Shown here one piece after another: positions 16,804-25,862 of a stretch of DNA of 64,000 nt. The position numbers and the translations under genes are program-made. The stretch is from Thauera sedimentorum (lineage in GTDB: Bacteria > Pseudomonadota > Gammaproteobacteria > Burkholderiales > Rhodocyclaceae). Under the pieces are notes generated by a model. That model did not search any database, was not told the origin of the DNA, and saw nothing but the letters and a program-made list of their open reading frames with translations. Each line of letters opens with the position of its first letter. The stretch's first letter is position 1. The stretch is taken from assembly GCF_014489115.1 (NCBI RefSeq), contig NZ_JACTAH010000002.1, positions 248,001 through 312,000 of the forward strand, given 5' to 3'.

Positions 16804-17493
16804 ATGGAGTCGAAAGCTGTGCCCGCTTGGGCAGATCAAGAGGATGTCGACGGGGGCGCCGCGCCCGACGGCACTGCGCGCTCCATGGGGCGCGAGGAAT
16901 GGAATCGGCGCTACGCGGTGAGCGAGTTTCTGTGGACCGTCGACGCCAACCGCTTCCTAGTCGCGGAGGCGGCAGGTTTGCCGCCGGGGCGGGCGCTGGA
17001 CCTGGCCACCGGCGAAGGACGCAACGCCGTCTGGCTGGCCGAGCAGGGCTGGGATGTGTGGGCCGTCGATTTTGCCGAGCTGGGCTTGCAGAAAGCCCGG
17101 CGACTGGCGGACGCGCGCGGCGTGACGGGGCGCGTGAGCTTCGAGGTCGCGGACCTGCGCAGCTATCGGCCCGAGCCCGGCGGCTTCGATCTGGTCACGC
17201 TGACTTATCTGCAGATTCCTCAAGCGGAGCTGCAACCGATCCTGCTGAAGGCCGCGCAGGCCGTGGCGCCGGGCGGCACCTTCCTGCTCGTCGCCCACGA
17301 TACATCGAACCGGGCCGACGGCTTCGGCGGCCCACAGGACCCCGCGGTGCTCTACACGGCGGAGGAGGTGGTGACCGCCGTCGAGCACGAGCTGGTCATC
17401 GAGAAGGCGCACACCGTAGAGCGCCTCGTCGACACCGACGATGGCCCGCGGGTGGCCATCGATTGCCTCGTGCGCGGCAGGAGGTTGCCATGA
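16804..17493 (+). CDS. SAM-dependent methyltransferase (TehB-like class I)
   Basis: This 229-aa protein has the SAM-binding motif ALDLATGEGRNAVWLAEQGW (motif I) and WAVDFAELGLQKAR (motif II), followed by FDLVTLTYLQIP. This pattern matches TehB-like methyltransferases, which methylate tellurite or small thiols. MGREEWNRRYAVSEFLWTVD at residues 28-47 is also typical of this group. The start is supported by AAGGAGTCAAGAG. It overlaps the transporter start by four bases (ATGA), so the two are translationally coupled and probably act on the same toxic compound. The actual substrate is unknown. Confidence 0.82.
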   Translation: MESKAVPAWADQEDVDGGAAPDGTARSMGREEWNRRYAVSEFLWTVDANRFLVAEAAGLPPGRALDLATGEGRNAVWLAEQGWDVWAVDFAELGLQKARRLADARGVTGRVSFEVADLRSYRPEPGGFDLVTLTYLQIPQAELQPILLKAAQAVAPGGTFLLVAHDTSNRADGFGGPQDPAVLYTAEEVVTAVEHELVIEKAHTVERLVDTDDGPRVAIDCLVRGRRLP

Positions 17494-18932
17494 ACACGCG
17501 CGATCATCGGCTCGGCGCAAACGCGCCGCAGAATGCCGCCTCGCGCTGGGCGATGGCCAGCCTGTCGCTGTCCATGTTGCTGTCCTCGCTGGGCACCAGC
17601 ATCGCCAACGTGGCTCTGCCGACGCTGGCGCAGTCCTTCGATGCGTCCTTCCAGGCGGTCCAGTGGGTGGTGCTGGCCTATCTGCTCGCCATCACCAGCA
17701 CGATCGTCGGCGTCGGCCGCCTGGGCGATGTCATCGGCCGGCGCCGACTGCTGCTCGTCGGCCTCGCCGTGTTTACCGCGGCCTCCGTACTGTGCAGCGC
17801 AGCGCCCGGCCTGGGGTGGCTGATCGCGGCGCGCGCGCTCCAGGGCGTGGGGGCGGCCATCATGATGGCGCTCACCATGGCGCTGGTGGGCGAGGCCATA
17901 CCCAAGGAGCGCACCGGCCGCGCCATGGGCCTGCTGGGCACCCTGTCCGCGGTGGGCACGGCGCTGGGGCCGACGCTGGGCGGCCTGCTCATCGAGCTGG
18001 GCGGCTGGCAGGCCATCTTCCTGATCAAGCTCCCGCTCGGCGTGGCGACGCTGGTCCTGGCGTTGCGCGCCCTGCCGCCCGATGCTCGCCCGGGCGGGGA
18101 CGCACGCCCACCATTCGACAAGGCCGGGGTAGTCGTCCTGGCGATGACGCTCGCGGCCTATGCGCTGGCGATGACGCTCGGCAAGGGACGTTTCGGCATC
18201 CTCAATGCCGCGCTGCTGCTTGCGGCCATCGTCGGCGGCGCCCTGTTCCTGCGGGTCGAAGCGCGGGCGCAGGCGCCGCTCGTGCGGCCGGGCCTGTTTC
18301 GCCAGGGTGCGCTTGGCGCCGGGTTCGCGATGAGCGCCCTGGTCACCGCCGTGGTCATGGCGACGCTGGTCGTGGGGCCCTTCTACCTCGCCAGCGCCTT
18401 CGCCCTGGATGCGGCGCGGGTGGGCCTGGTGATGTCGGCCGGCCCGCTGGTGGCCGCGCTCTCGGGCATGCCCGCCGGACGACTGGTGGATCGCCTGGGC
18501 GCACAACGGATGACCGTCGCCGGCCTGGGGGCGATGGCACTGGGTGCTTTCGCGCTGCCCGCGCTGTCCGCCAGCGTGGGGCTGCCGGGCTATGTCGGCT
18601 CGCTGGCCGTCATCACCTCCGGCTATGCGCTGTTCCAGGCGGCGAACAACACCGCGGTGATGACCCGCAGCAGCGCCGACCAGCGCGGACTTGTCTCCGG
18701 CCTGCTCAATCTGTCGCGCAACCTCGGTCTGATCACCGGCGCGTCCTTCATGGGCGCCGTCTTCGCCGCGGGCGCGGGCGAGTCCGACTTTACTTCGCTC
18801 GCGCCGCAGGCTGCCACTGCCGGCCTCATGGCTGCCTTCACCGTCGCCGGTTGCTTCGTGCTGGCAGCGCTGCTGCTTGCCGTGCGCTCCGTCGTCGCAA
18901 CTCGGCGTGCAGAGCAACTGCGCGCCGAGTGA
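17490..18932 (+). CDS. MFS transporter, DHA2 (14-helix) drug:H+ antiporter type
   Basis: This 480-aa membrane protein has about 14 hydrophobic helices. It has the DHA2 start LSMLLSSLGTSIANVALPTL, the motif A loop GRLGDVIGRRRLLLVG and the motif C-like GTLSAVGTALGPTLGGLLIE. It should expel a cationic or amphipathic compound using the proton gradient. It is coupled to the upstream methyltransferase and followed 41 bases later by the AhpD-like gene, with a GGAG site before the latter. Confidence 0.9.
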   Translation: MNTRDHRLGANAPQNAASRWAMASLSLSMLLSSLGTSIANVALPTLAQSFDASFQAVQWVVLAYLLAITSTIVGVGRLGDVIGRRRLLLVGLAVFTAASVLCSAAPGLGWLIAARALQGVGAAIMMALTMALVGEAIPKERTGRAMGLLGTLSAVGTALGPTLGGLLIELGGWQAIFLIKLPLGVATLVLALRALPPDARPGGDARPPFDKAGVVVLAMTLAAYALAMTLGKGRFGILNAALLLAAIVGGALFLRVEARAQAPLVRPGLFRQGALGAGFAMSALVTAVVMATLVVGPFYLASAFALDAARVGLVMSAGPLVAALSGMPAGRLVDRLGAQRMTVAGLGAMALGAFALPALSASVGLPGYVGSLAVITSGYALFQAANNTAVMTRSSADQRGLVSGLLNLSRNLGLITGASFMGAVFAAGAGESDFTSLAPQAATAGLMAAFTVAGCFVLAALLLAVRSVVATRRAEQLRAE

Positions 18933-18973
18933 TCCACCTCCCGATCTTTCACCCGTCAAAGGAGTACAGAACC

Positions 18974-19411
18974 ATGGAACCCCGTCTCAACTTCTTCAAA
19001 GCCAATCCCGAAGCCATGCAGGCGATGACTGGAATCGAGCAGCGCATCGCCCGTTCCGGCCTGGAAAAGCCGCTGATGGAACTCGTTCGCCTGCGCACCT
19101 CGCAGATCAACGGCTGCGCCTACTGCCTGGACGTGCACACCGCCGATGCGCGCAAGGGCGGCGAGGACGAACGCCGTCTTGCCACCCTCGGCGTCTGGCG
19201 CGAAACGCCTTTCTTCAACGAGCGCGAGCGTGCCGCGCTGGAGTGGGCCGAGGCGCTCACCACGGTGGCGGATGCGCGGGTGCCCGACGAGGTGTGGGCC
19301 CGCGTCGCGCCCCGGTTCACGGCGGAGGAGATTGTCGACCTGACCTTGCTGGTCAACGCCATCAACGCCTGGAACCGCTTCGCCATCGCCTTCCGCAAGC
19401 GTCCAGCTTGA
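18974..19411 (+). CDS. Carboxymuconolactone decarboxylase/AhpD-family protein
   Basis: This 145-aa all-helical protein contains LRTSQINGCAYCLDVHTADA. Its CxxC pair and following histidine are the redox centre of AhpD-type alkylhydroperoxidases. DARKGGEDERRLATL and NAINAWNRFAIAFR complete the family pattern. It probably defends against peroxides or reactive compounds together with the preceding methyltransferase and exporter, which it follows in the same direction. Confidence 0.88.
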   Translation: MEPRLNFFKANPEAMQAMTGIEQRIARSGLEKPLMELVRLRTSQINGCAYCLDVHTADARKGGEDERRLATLGVWRETPFFNERERAALEWAEALTTVADARVPDEVWARVAPRFTAEEIVDLTLLVNAINAWNRFAIAFRKRPA

Positions 19412-19777
19412 GCATTGGCTGGAGATGCCAGGTCGACGGCGGGAATTGAATCCGGAGAGTCGATTCCACGCGTCGGCCGCCCACAGATACGAGCAGAGGT
19501 CTGCATCCTGTCCCTTTGCAAGCTAGCGTTCTGCCCACTCGCTATTGCATGGAACCTGTGGGCTGGCACCGTCGGCGCGTTTCAGGGGCTCGGAGCGCAG
19601 GACGATTGTAGGAACGGCCTTGGCCGCGATGCTGCCCTCATTTTTTCCGAGCACCGCAATCGCGGCCAAGGCCGCTCCTACAGGGGGTGCGGTGCGTCGG
19701 AGGGTACGGGACATCGTCCGATGCGCGCCGGGCACTACAAGTGCTTCGGGGCGATCAACGTGCCTCGCGGCACGCCA
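19412..19777. other. Intergenic stretch with one repeat copy
   Basis: These 366 bases between the convergent AhpD-like and GGDEF genes hold a REP/BIME-like copy (19608-19681) and otherwise no gene I can support. Several short frames span it, but they read through the repeat and look like shadows. Confidence 0.6.
19608..19681. repeat. REP/BIME-like palindromic repeat, copy 4
   Basis: The left arm has one change (GTAGGAACGG in place of GTAGGAGCGG); the right arm is the GGCCAAGGCC subtype. The spacer contains a run of six T. Confidence 0.88.
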
Positions 19778-20866
19778 CTAATGTGCCCGGGCGCTCAGCT
19801 CACGGCCGCGCCGCTTGACCGCATACATGCGCTGGTCGGCGACGTCCAGGAGGCGGTCGGGGTCGGTTCCGTCCACCGGACAGATGGCGCCGCCGATGCT
19901 GGCTTGCAGGTCGTATACCCGGCCCTCGAAGGAGAAGGGCGCATCCAGGCGCTTGCGGAAGCTTTGCAGCGGCCCGTCGAGGTCGCCCCTGGCATCCACC
20001 GGAGCGAGCACCACGGCGAACTCGTCGCCGCCGAGGCGCGCCACGGTGTCGGAGGGTCGGGCGCCGGCCTTGAGGCGGCGCGCGAATTCCTTCAACACCT
20101 CGTCGCCGATGCGGTGGCCGTAGTGGTCGTTGATCGGCTTCAGGCCGTCCATGTCGATCATCAGCACCATCAGTTCACGGCCATCGCTGCCGCGGCGGGC
20201 GATGGCGTTGCGCAGGCGGTCCATGAACAGCGCGCGATTGGCCAGCCCGGTCAGGCCGTCGTGCGTGGCCAGATGAAAGAGCGCGTCGCTGTCGTACTTG
20301 GTGGCAAAGAACATCGCCGCGGCGACGACTTCCGAGAGCAGCGCCAGCAGCTTTGCGTCCGCCTCGGTGAAGCGCCCCGGCTGGCGTGACATGAGCTTCA
20401 GCACGCCCACGGTCTGTCCGCGATGGCGCAGCGGCATGACGATCATGGAACGCAGACCGACCCTGCGGCAGGCCTCGCGGTCGACGCGCTCGTCCGTTTC
20501 GACATCGGCACAGATCAGCGGCTGGCCGGCGCTCACGCAGGCGCCCGACAGGCTGGATGCGCGCTTGAGCCGCAGACCCAGTTGCGGGGCGGCGATGCCG
20601 GCCGCGGCGCGGTAGACCATCTCCCCGTCCTCGGCCAGTTCGATGGCGGCACCATCCGCGTCCAGCAGCGGCACGCAGCGCTCCACCACCAGCGTCATCA
20701 CCCCGCCGAGGTCCAGCCCGAGCTTGGCGATCTCGGCCTGGATGCCGATCACCGCCAGCAATTGCTCGCGCGCGGGCACATCGCCGGCCGCCATCGCGGA
20801 CGACGCCTCATTCTCCGGCGCTTGTCCGCATGTCAGCTCCGCGCCGACAATAGGCTCATCGTTCAT
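19778..20866 (-). CDS. GAF-GGDEF diguanylate cyclase
   Basis: This 362-aa cytoplasmic protein has an N-terminal GAF domain (about residues 40-185, VMTLVVERCVPLLDADGAAI and LRSMIVMPLRHRGQTVGVLK) and a C-terminal GGDEF domain. The active motif LGGDEFAVVL is intact, and an inhibitory-site RxxD (RPSD) lies five residues before it, so it should make cyclic di-GMP with product feedback. DGLTGLANRALFMDRL is the usual domain start. The ATG at 20866 is chosen over upstream starts because it precedes the GAF domain by a normal linker. It is divergent from a LysR gene across 100 bases. Confidence 0.92.
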   Translation of the reverse strand: MNDEPIVGAELTCGQAPENEASSAMAAGDVPAREQLLAVIGIQAEIAKLGLDLGGVMTLVVERCVPLLDADGAAIELAEDGEMVYRAAAGIAAPQLGLRLKRASSLSGACVSAGQPLICADVETDERVDREACRRVGLRSMIVMPLRHRGQTVGVLKLMSRQPGRFTEADAKLLALLSEVVAAAMFFATKYDSDALFHLATHDGLTGLANRALFMDRLRNAIARRGSDGRELMVLMIDMDGLKPINDHYGHRIGDEVLKEFARRLKAGARPSDTVARLGGDEFAVVLAPVDARGDLDGPLQSFRKRLDAPFSFEGRVYDLQASIGGAICPVDGTDPDRLLDVADQRMYAVKRRGRELSARAH

Positions 20867-20966
20867 GTTTCGCCTCCCCATCTCCGGTACGCCTCGCCCG
20901 ATCGTCGCGCCGGGCTGGTCCGGTCCCGATGGTCCCCGGACAAGCGCACACTTCCACTTTCGTATT

Positions 20967-21887
20967 ATGGCTGGCTCTACCGACATCCGCTTCCCTTCCA
21001 TCGACGGCCTGCGCGCCTTCGAGGCCGCCGCGCGCCTGGGCAGCTTCGAACGCGCCGCTGACGAACTGCATATCACCGCCAGCGCGGTGAGCAAGCGCGT
21101 GGCGACGGTGGAGGAGCTGCTCGGCGCCAGCCTGCTCGCCCGCGGCGGCAAGGCGCTGGCGCTGACCGCCCTGGGCAAGGAATACCTGGAGCAGGTGCGC
21201 GCCGCGCTGGGTCTCCTGGCCGCGGTGCCGCTGCACCGGCGGGCGGCGCAGCGCGTGGAGCGCCTGCGGGTGTGCGCACCGCCGACCTTCGCACGCCAGG
21301 TGCTGGTGCCGGCGCTGGCCTCCTTCACCCGCGCGCAGCCGCAGATCGAGCTGGAGATCGTGCTTTCGGTGCCCTATCTCGACCAGGCCGCCGGCGACGC
21401 GCAGCTGGAGGTACGCCACGGCGACGTGGCGGCGCACGGCGGCGAGGTGCTGATGGACGACCTGGTGGTGCCGCTGGCCTCGCCCGCGCTGCTCGCGGAC
21501 CGCGACCTTTCCGCCGGCGCGGCGGCGCTGGCGGAACTGCCGTTGCTGCGCACGCCGCTGGAACCCTGGGCGCCGCTGTTCGCCGCAGCCGGGCTCACGC
21601 CGCGCGACGAGCCCGCGAACGGCCCGCGCCTGGTCGACCTCGGCCTGCTGCTGGAGGCCGCCGCCAGCGGCCAGGGGGTGGCGCCGGGGCGCCCGACGCT
21701 GGCCCGTCAGTGGCTGCGCAGCGGCGCGCTGGTGCCGCTTTTCGGCCTGCAGGTGCCGGCCCGCACCCAGTACTACATCGCCAACGCTGCACCGCAGGGC
21801 GCGGCCGCAGTGTTCGCCGACTGGCTGCGCGGGGTGTGCCGCGCCGCCGAGCGCGAGGCGGCGGAACTTCTTTCGCGCCGCGGCTGA
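20967..21887 (+). CDS. LysR-family regulator (GcvA-like), possible regulator of lldD
   Basis: This 306-aa protein has the GcvA-like N-terminus FPSIDGLRAFEAAARLGSFE and helix-turn-helix RAADELHITASAVSKRVATV. The effector domain is typical. Its gene is followed after 95 bases by the FMN L-lactate dehydrogenase gene in the same direction, so lactate control is possible by position only. An alternative longer frame from 20643 would overlap the GGDEF promoter and is rejected. Confidence 0.86.
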   Translation: MAGSTDIRFPSIDGLRAFEAAARLGSFERAADELHITASAVSKRVATVEELLGASLLARGGKALALTALGKEYLEQVRAALGLLAAVPLHRRAAQRVERLRVCAPPTFARQVLVPALASFTRAQPQIELEIVLSVPYLDQAAGDAQLEVRHGDVAAHGGEVLMDDLVVPLASPALLADRDLSAGAAALAELPLLRTPLEPWAPLFAAAGLTPRDEPANGPRLVDLGLLLEAAASGQGVAPGRPTLARQWLRSGALVPLFGLQVPARTQYYIANAAPQGAAAVFADWLRGVCRAAEREAAELLSRRG

Positions 21888-21982
21888 ATTTTCTTCCGGG
21901 CCGGCATCTCCGTAATCCGCCACGATCCGTCGTGCTGCCCGCCGAGTGCGGGCAAACGACCAAACGGATACGGAGACAAAGC

Positions 21983-23140
21983 ATGACCGCCATCACCTGC
22001 ATCGAGGACCTGCGCCGCCTGGCCGTGAAGCGCGTGCCGCGCATGTTCTACGACTACGCCGACTCGGGCTCGTGGACCGAGACCACCTACCGCGCCAACG
22101 AGAGCGACTTCCAGGCCATCAAGCTGCGCCAGCGCGTGGCGGTGAACATGGAGGGGCGCAGCCTCGCCACCACCATGGCGGGCCAGCAGGTGAAGATGCC
22201 GGTGGCGATCGCCCCGACCGGGCTCACCGGCATGCAGCACGCCGACGGCGAGATCCTCGCCGCGCGCGCGGCGGAGAAATTCGGCGTGCCGTTCACGCTG
22301 TCGACGATGAGCATCTGCTCGATCGAGGACATCGCCGAGCACACCAGCGCACCGTTCTGGTTCCAGGTCTACATGCTGCGCGACCGCGACTTCATCCGCC
22401 GCCTGATCGAGCGCGCGCAGGCCGCGAAGTGTTCCGCGCTGATGCTCACCCTGGACCTGCAGATCCTCGGCCAGCGCCACAAGGACATCAAGAACGGGCT
22501 CTCCGCGCCCCCCAAGCCCACGCTGGCCAACATGATCAACCTGGCCACCAAGCCGCGCTGGTGCCTCGGCATGCTGGGCACCCAGCGACGCACCTTCCGC
22601 AACATCGTCGGGCACGCCAAGGGGGTGGCCGACATGTCCTCGCTGGCGAGCTGGACCGCCGAGCAGTTCGACCCCGCGCTGTCCTGGGCGGACGTGGAGT
22701 GGGTGAAGAAGCTGTGGGGCGGCAAGCTGATCCTCAAGGGCGTGATGGACGCCGAGGACGCCCGCCTGGCCGCCGACAGCGGCGCGGACGCGCTGATCGT
22801 TTCCAACCACGGCGGCCGCCAGCTCGACGGCGCGCCCTCGTCGATCAACGCCCTGCCGGCCATCGTGGACGCGGTGGGCGAGCGCATCGAGGTGTGGATG
22901 GACGGCGGCATCCGCAGCGGCCAGGACGTGCTCAAGGCGGTCGCCCTGGGCGCGCGCGGCACCCTGATCGGGCGGCCCTTCCTCTACGGCCTGGGTGCGA
23001 TGGGCGAGGCCGGCGTGAGCAAGTGCCTGGAACTGATCCACCGCGAGATGGACATCACCATGGCCTTCTGCGGCCACACCGACATCCGCAAGGTGGGGCG
23101 CGAGATCCTGGTGCCGGGCACCTACCCGCTGGCCGGCTGA
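21983..23140 (+). CDS. lldD: FMN-dependent L-lactate dehydrogenase
   Basis: This 385-aa alpha-hydroxyacid oxidase-family flavoprotein oxidises L-lactate to pyruvate and feeds electrons to the quinone pool. It has PVAIAPTGLTGMQHADGEIL (FMN contact), the catalytic segment SNHGGRQLDGAPSSI with the base histidine, and GGIRSGQDVLKAVALGAR for phosphate binding. MFYDYADSGSWTETTYRANE is the family start. The length matches LldD. Glycolate oxidase or mandelate dehydrogenase are less likely relatives. A GGAGAC site precedes the ATG. Confidence 0.9.
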   Translation: MTAITCIEDLRRLAVKRVPRMFYDYADSGSWTETTYRANESDFQAIKLRQRVAVNMEGRSLATTMAGQQVKMPVAIAPTGLTGMQHADGEILAARAAEKFGVPFTLSTMSICSIEDIAEHTSAPFWFQVYMLRDRDFIRRLIERAQAAKCSALMLTLDLQILGQRHKDIKNGLSAPPKPTLANMINLATKPRWCLGMLGTQRRTFRNIVGHAKGVADMSSLASWTAEQFDPALSWADVEWVKKLWGGKLILKGVMDAEDARLAADSGADALIVSNHGGRQLDGAPSSINALPAIVDAVGERIEVWMDGGIRSGQDVLKAVALGARGTLIGRPFLYGLGAMGEAGVSKCLELIHREMDITMAFCGHTDIRKVGREILVPGTYPLAG

Positions 23141-23150
23141 GCCGGTTTCC

Positions 23151-23222
23151 GTAGGAGCGGCCTCGGCCGCGATTGCGACGTGGGCAACAAGGCGACCGCA
23201 TCGCGGGCAAGCCCGCTCCTAC
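23151..23222. repeat. REP/BIME-like palindromic repeat, copy 5
   Basis: The left arm differs by one base (GGCCTCGGCC); the right arm is the GGGCAAGCCC subtype. It lies directly after lldD. Confidence 0.88.
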
Positions 23223-23312
23223 CGGCCGCGACACGCCGACCGGCGGATGCGCTGCGGGTGTTCGTGCCAAGGCGCAACGGCGACGTAGCCGCGACCCGCC
23301 TGACCGGCTCCC

Positions 23313-23376
23313 GCAGGAGCGGCCTTGGCCGCGACTGCAGCGCCGGCAGCAAGGCGACCGCATCGCGGGCAGGGGA
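23313..23376. repeat. REP/BIME-like repeat, degenerate copy 6
   Basis: The left arm begins GCAGGAGCGG with the usual GGCCTTGGCC core; the right arm is cut short after CATCGCGGGCAGGGG. It appears to be an eroded member of the family, 90 bases after copy 5. Confidence 0.7.
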
Positions 23377-23411
23377 TAGAATGCCTGTCCCCCACCCCCC
23401 TGGCGCCACCC

Positions 23412-24287
23412 ATGCACCCCGCCCACTCCACCACCGAACAACTCACCATCCGCGGCCTGCGCTACAACGTGCGCCGCTGGGGGCCGGCGGAGGCGCCGCG
23501 GGTGTTCATGCTGCACGGCTGGATGGACGCCTCGGCCACCTTCCAGTTCGTGGTCGAGGCGCTGGCGCAGGACTGGCAGGTGATCGCGCCGGACTGGCGC
23601 GGCTACGGCGGCACCGACTGGCTGGGGCGGGCCTACTGGTTCCCCGACTACTACGCCGACCTCGACGCGCTGCTCGCCCACTATTCGCCGGACGCGCCCG
23701 CGCAGCTGGTGGGCCACAGCATGGGGGCGAGCATCGCCGCGGTGTATGCCGGCCTGCGTCCGCAGCGCGTGGCGCGCCTGGCGATGCTCGACTTCCTCGG
23801 CCTCAAGCCGCCGGCCGACGAGAACCCTGCCGACCATCTGCTCGCCTGGCTGGACGCGCAGAGCGACAGCCCGCGCCTGCGCGCCTACCCCGACCATGCC
23901 ACGCTGGCCCGCCGGCTGAGCGCGGCCAACCCGCGGCTCACCGAGGAGCGCGCCGACTTCCTCGCCCGCCATGTCGGCCGTGTGCGCGCCGACGGCCAGG
24001 TGGAGATGGCCTGCGACCCCTGGCACAAGGTGCCCTCGCCCTTCCTCTACCGGGTGGATGACGCAATGGCCGCCTGGCAGCGCATCGCCGCCCCGGTGCT
24101 GATGCTGGAGGCCGGCGACGGCTTCGTCAGCCAGCGCTTCGATGAGGATGCGGACGAATACCGGCGCCGCCTGAGCTGCTTTGCGGACGTGCGCGTGATC
24201 CGCATGGCGGACACCGGCCACAACCTGCAGCACGACCGCCCGGACGCGGTGGCCGCCGCGCTGGAGGACTTCCTGCAGCGCGGCTGA
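23412..24287 (+). CDS. Alpha/beta hydrolase
   Basis: This 291-aa alpha/beta-hydrolase-fold enzyme has the oxyanion motif MLHGWMDASATFQFV, the nucleophile elbow LVGHSMGASIAAVY (serine in GHSMG) and the late catalytic histidine in ADTGHNLQHDRPDAV. An acid residue is expected near EAGDGFVS. No signal peptide. It could be an esterase, lipase-like or epoxide/haloalkane-type hydrolase. The reaction is not known. It is convergent with the reductase gene, six bases away. Confidence 0.87.
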   Translation: MHPAHSTTEQLTIRGLRYNVRRWGPAEAPRVFMLHGWMDASATFQFVVEALAQDWQVIAPDWRGYGGTDWLGRAYWFPDYYADLDALLAHYSPDAPAQLVGHSMGASIAAVYAGLRPQRVARLAMLDFLGLKPPADENPADHLLAWLDAQSDSPRLRAYPDHATLARRLSAANPRLTEERADFLARHVGRVRADGQVEMACDPWHKVPSPFLYRVDDAMAAWQRIAAPVLMLEAGDGFVSQRFDEDADEYRRRLSCFADVRVIRMADTGHNLQHDRPDAVAAALEDFLQRG

Positions 24288-24293
24288 GGCGGG

Positions 24294-25412
24294 TCAGGCG
24301 GTTTCCAGCACCGGATAGTCCAGGTAGCCGCGTTCGCCGCCGCCGTAGAAGGTCTTGCTGTCCCAGGCGTTGAGCGGTGCGTTCTCGCGCAGGCGCAGCA
24401 CCAGGTCCGGGTTGGCGATGAAGGCCTTGCCGAAGGCGACGATGTCCGCTCGCCCTTCGGCCACCGCGGCCATCGCAAGGTCGCGGTCGTAGCCGTTGTT
24501 CACCATCCACGCGCCACGGCCGCCGACCTTGGCATAGGCGGCGCGCAGCGCGGCGTAGTCGAAGGGTGCGTCGCCCTGCTGGAAGTCGCGCGGCCCGCCG
24601 GTGGCGCCTTCGATGATGTGCACATAGGCCAGCGTCCAGCGCGCCAGCTGCTCGACCACATGGGTGAACAGCGGCTGCGGGTCGGGGTCGGACGCGTCGT
24701 TGGCCGGGGTGACCGGCGAGATGCGGATGCCCACGCGGCCGGCGCCGATCTCGGAGGTGACCGCCTCCATCACTTCCACCAGCAGGCGGGCGCGATTGGC
24801 GATGCTGCCGCCGTAGGCGTCGGTGCGCTGGTTGCTGCCCGAACGCAGGAACTGGTCGATCAGGTAACCGTTGGCCGCATGCACCTCGATGCCGTCGAAA
24901 CCGGCCTCGATGGCCGCGCGCGCGGCACGGCGGTAGTCCTCGACGATGCCGGGAATCTCGTCGATGTCCAGCGCCCGCGGTTCGGAAGTGGGCACGAAGC
25001 TGCCGCTGCCGTCCGCATTGACCAGATAGGTCTTGGCCTTGGCGGTGATCGCCGAGGGCGCCACCGGCGCCGCGCCACCGGGTTGCAGCGCGGTGTGCGA
25101 CACCCGGCCCACATGCCAGAGCTGGGTGACGATGGTGCCGCCGGCGGCATGCACCGCGTCGGTGACCCGCCGCCAGCCGGCGACCTGCTCGGGCGCGTAG
25201 AGGCCGGGCACGTCGGAATAGCCCTGGCCCTGCGCGCTGATCGCGGTCGCTTCGGTGATCAGCAGGCCGGCGCTGGCGCGCTGCGCGTAGTAGGTGGCAG
25301 TCATCGCCGCCGGCACCGCGCCGGGCGCGCGGTTGCGGGTGAGCGGGGCCATGGCGATGCGGTTGGCGAGCTTCAGTTCGCCGGCGACGAGGGGGTCGAA
25401 CAGGGTGGTCAT
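24294..25412 (-). CDS. Old-yellow-enzyme ene-reductase (NemA-like)
   Basis: This 372-aa FMN TIM-barrel enzyme reduces activated C=C or nitro groups with NAD(P)H. It has MAPLTRNRAPGAVPAAM at the start of the barrel and the substrate-binding pair in HAANGYLIDQFLRSGSNQRT, followed by DAYGGSIANRARLLVEV. It is followed by the ArsR gene's coding strand on its 5' side, 33 bases away in the same direction, so arsR-type control of nemA-like genes (as NemR or XenR in other bacteria) is likely. Confidence 0.92.
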   Translation of the reverse strand: MTTLFDPLVAGELKLANRIAMAPLTRNRAPGAVPAAMTATYYAQRASAGLLITEATAISAQGQGYSDVPGLYAPEQVAGWRRVTDAVHAAGGTIVTQLWHVGRVSHTALQPGGAAPVAPSAITAKAKTYLVNADGSGSFVPTSEPRALDIDEIPGIVEDYRRAARAAIEAGFDGIEVHAANGYLIDQFLRSGSNQRTDAYGGSIANRARLLVEVMEAVTSEIGAGRVGIRISPVTPANDASDPDPQPLFTHVVEQLARWTLAYVHIIEGATGGPRDFQQGDAPFDYAALRAAYAKVGGRGAWMVNNGYDRDLAMAAVAEGRADIVAFGKAFIANPDLVLRLRENAPLNAWDSKTFYGGGERGYLDYPVLETA

Positions 25413-25445
25413 GGGGTTGGTCTCCGGAGGTTGGGAGGACAGGCT

Positions 25446-25739
25446 TCAGAGTTCGTGGCCGATCTGGCGCAGGAACTCGGCGATGGTCTCTTCGTTGCGC
25501 TTGTAGAACACCCACTGGCCGATGCGCCGGGTACTGACCAGGCCGGCGCGCGCAAGCACCGCCAGGTGGGTGGAGACGGTGGATTGCGACAGCCCGCAGC
25601 GCTCGAACTTGCCGGCGCACACGCCGACTTCCAGCGGATGCTCCTGGTCGGCGAAGTGTTTCTCCGGCTCCTTGAGCCACTGCAGGATTTCGCGCCGCAC
25701 CGGGTGGGCGAGCGCCTTGATGACTTCGTCGAGATCCAT
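25446..25739 (-). CDS. ArsR-family repressor, likely controls the ene-reductase
   Basis: This 97-aa winged-helix protein has DEVIKALAHPVRREILQWLK at its start and the recognition helix SQSTVSTHLAVLARAGLVST. Two cysteines in VCAGKFERCGLSQST could sense electrophiles or metal, but the canonical ELCVCDL box is absent. The ATG at 25739 is chosen because the 18 extra residues of the 25793 start have no family match. It lies upstream of the ene-reductase gene on the same strand, an arrangement seen for electrophile-inducible reductases. Confidence 0.88.
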   Translation of the reverse strand: MDLDEVIKALAHPVRREILQWLKEPEKHFADQEHPLEVGVCAGKFERCGLSQSTVSTHLAVLARAGLVSTRRIGQWVFYKRNEETIAEFLRQIGHEL

Positions 25740-25806
25740 GTCGGTCTGCCACAGAAATATCGCGCACAGCCGATAGACACATCGACAGCGCACGAATTTA
25801 ATATCG

Positions 25807-25862
25807 AGTTCGATCGAACTATAGATCGTTTGTTATCGATATGTAAATCGAACATTTTCGAT
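25807..25862. promoter_or_regulatory. Cluster of TCGAA-based inverted repeats upstream of arsR-type gene
   Basis: AGTTCGATCGAACT (25807-25820) is a perfect 14-base palindrome, TATCGATA (25834-25841) a second, and ATCGAA-N4-TTCGAT (25847-25862) a third. All lie in an AT-rich island 68-123 bases upstream of the ArsR start and between it and the divergent aldolase gene. They are good operator candidates for the ArsR protein. Confidence 0.55.

Noticed and set aside
17352..18959. Minus-strand frame of 535 codons opposite the MFS gene
   Set aside because: Shadow of a clear 14-helix transporter; the translated sequence is Gln/His/Arg-rich with no membrane segments or known motif.
19412..19777. Possible small coding frames across the repeat
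   Set aside because: They read through the REP copy, lack ribosome sites and show no family similarity.
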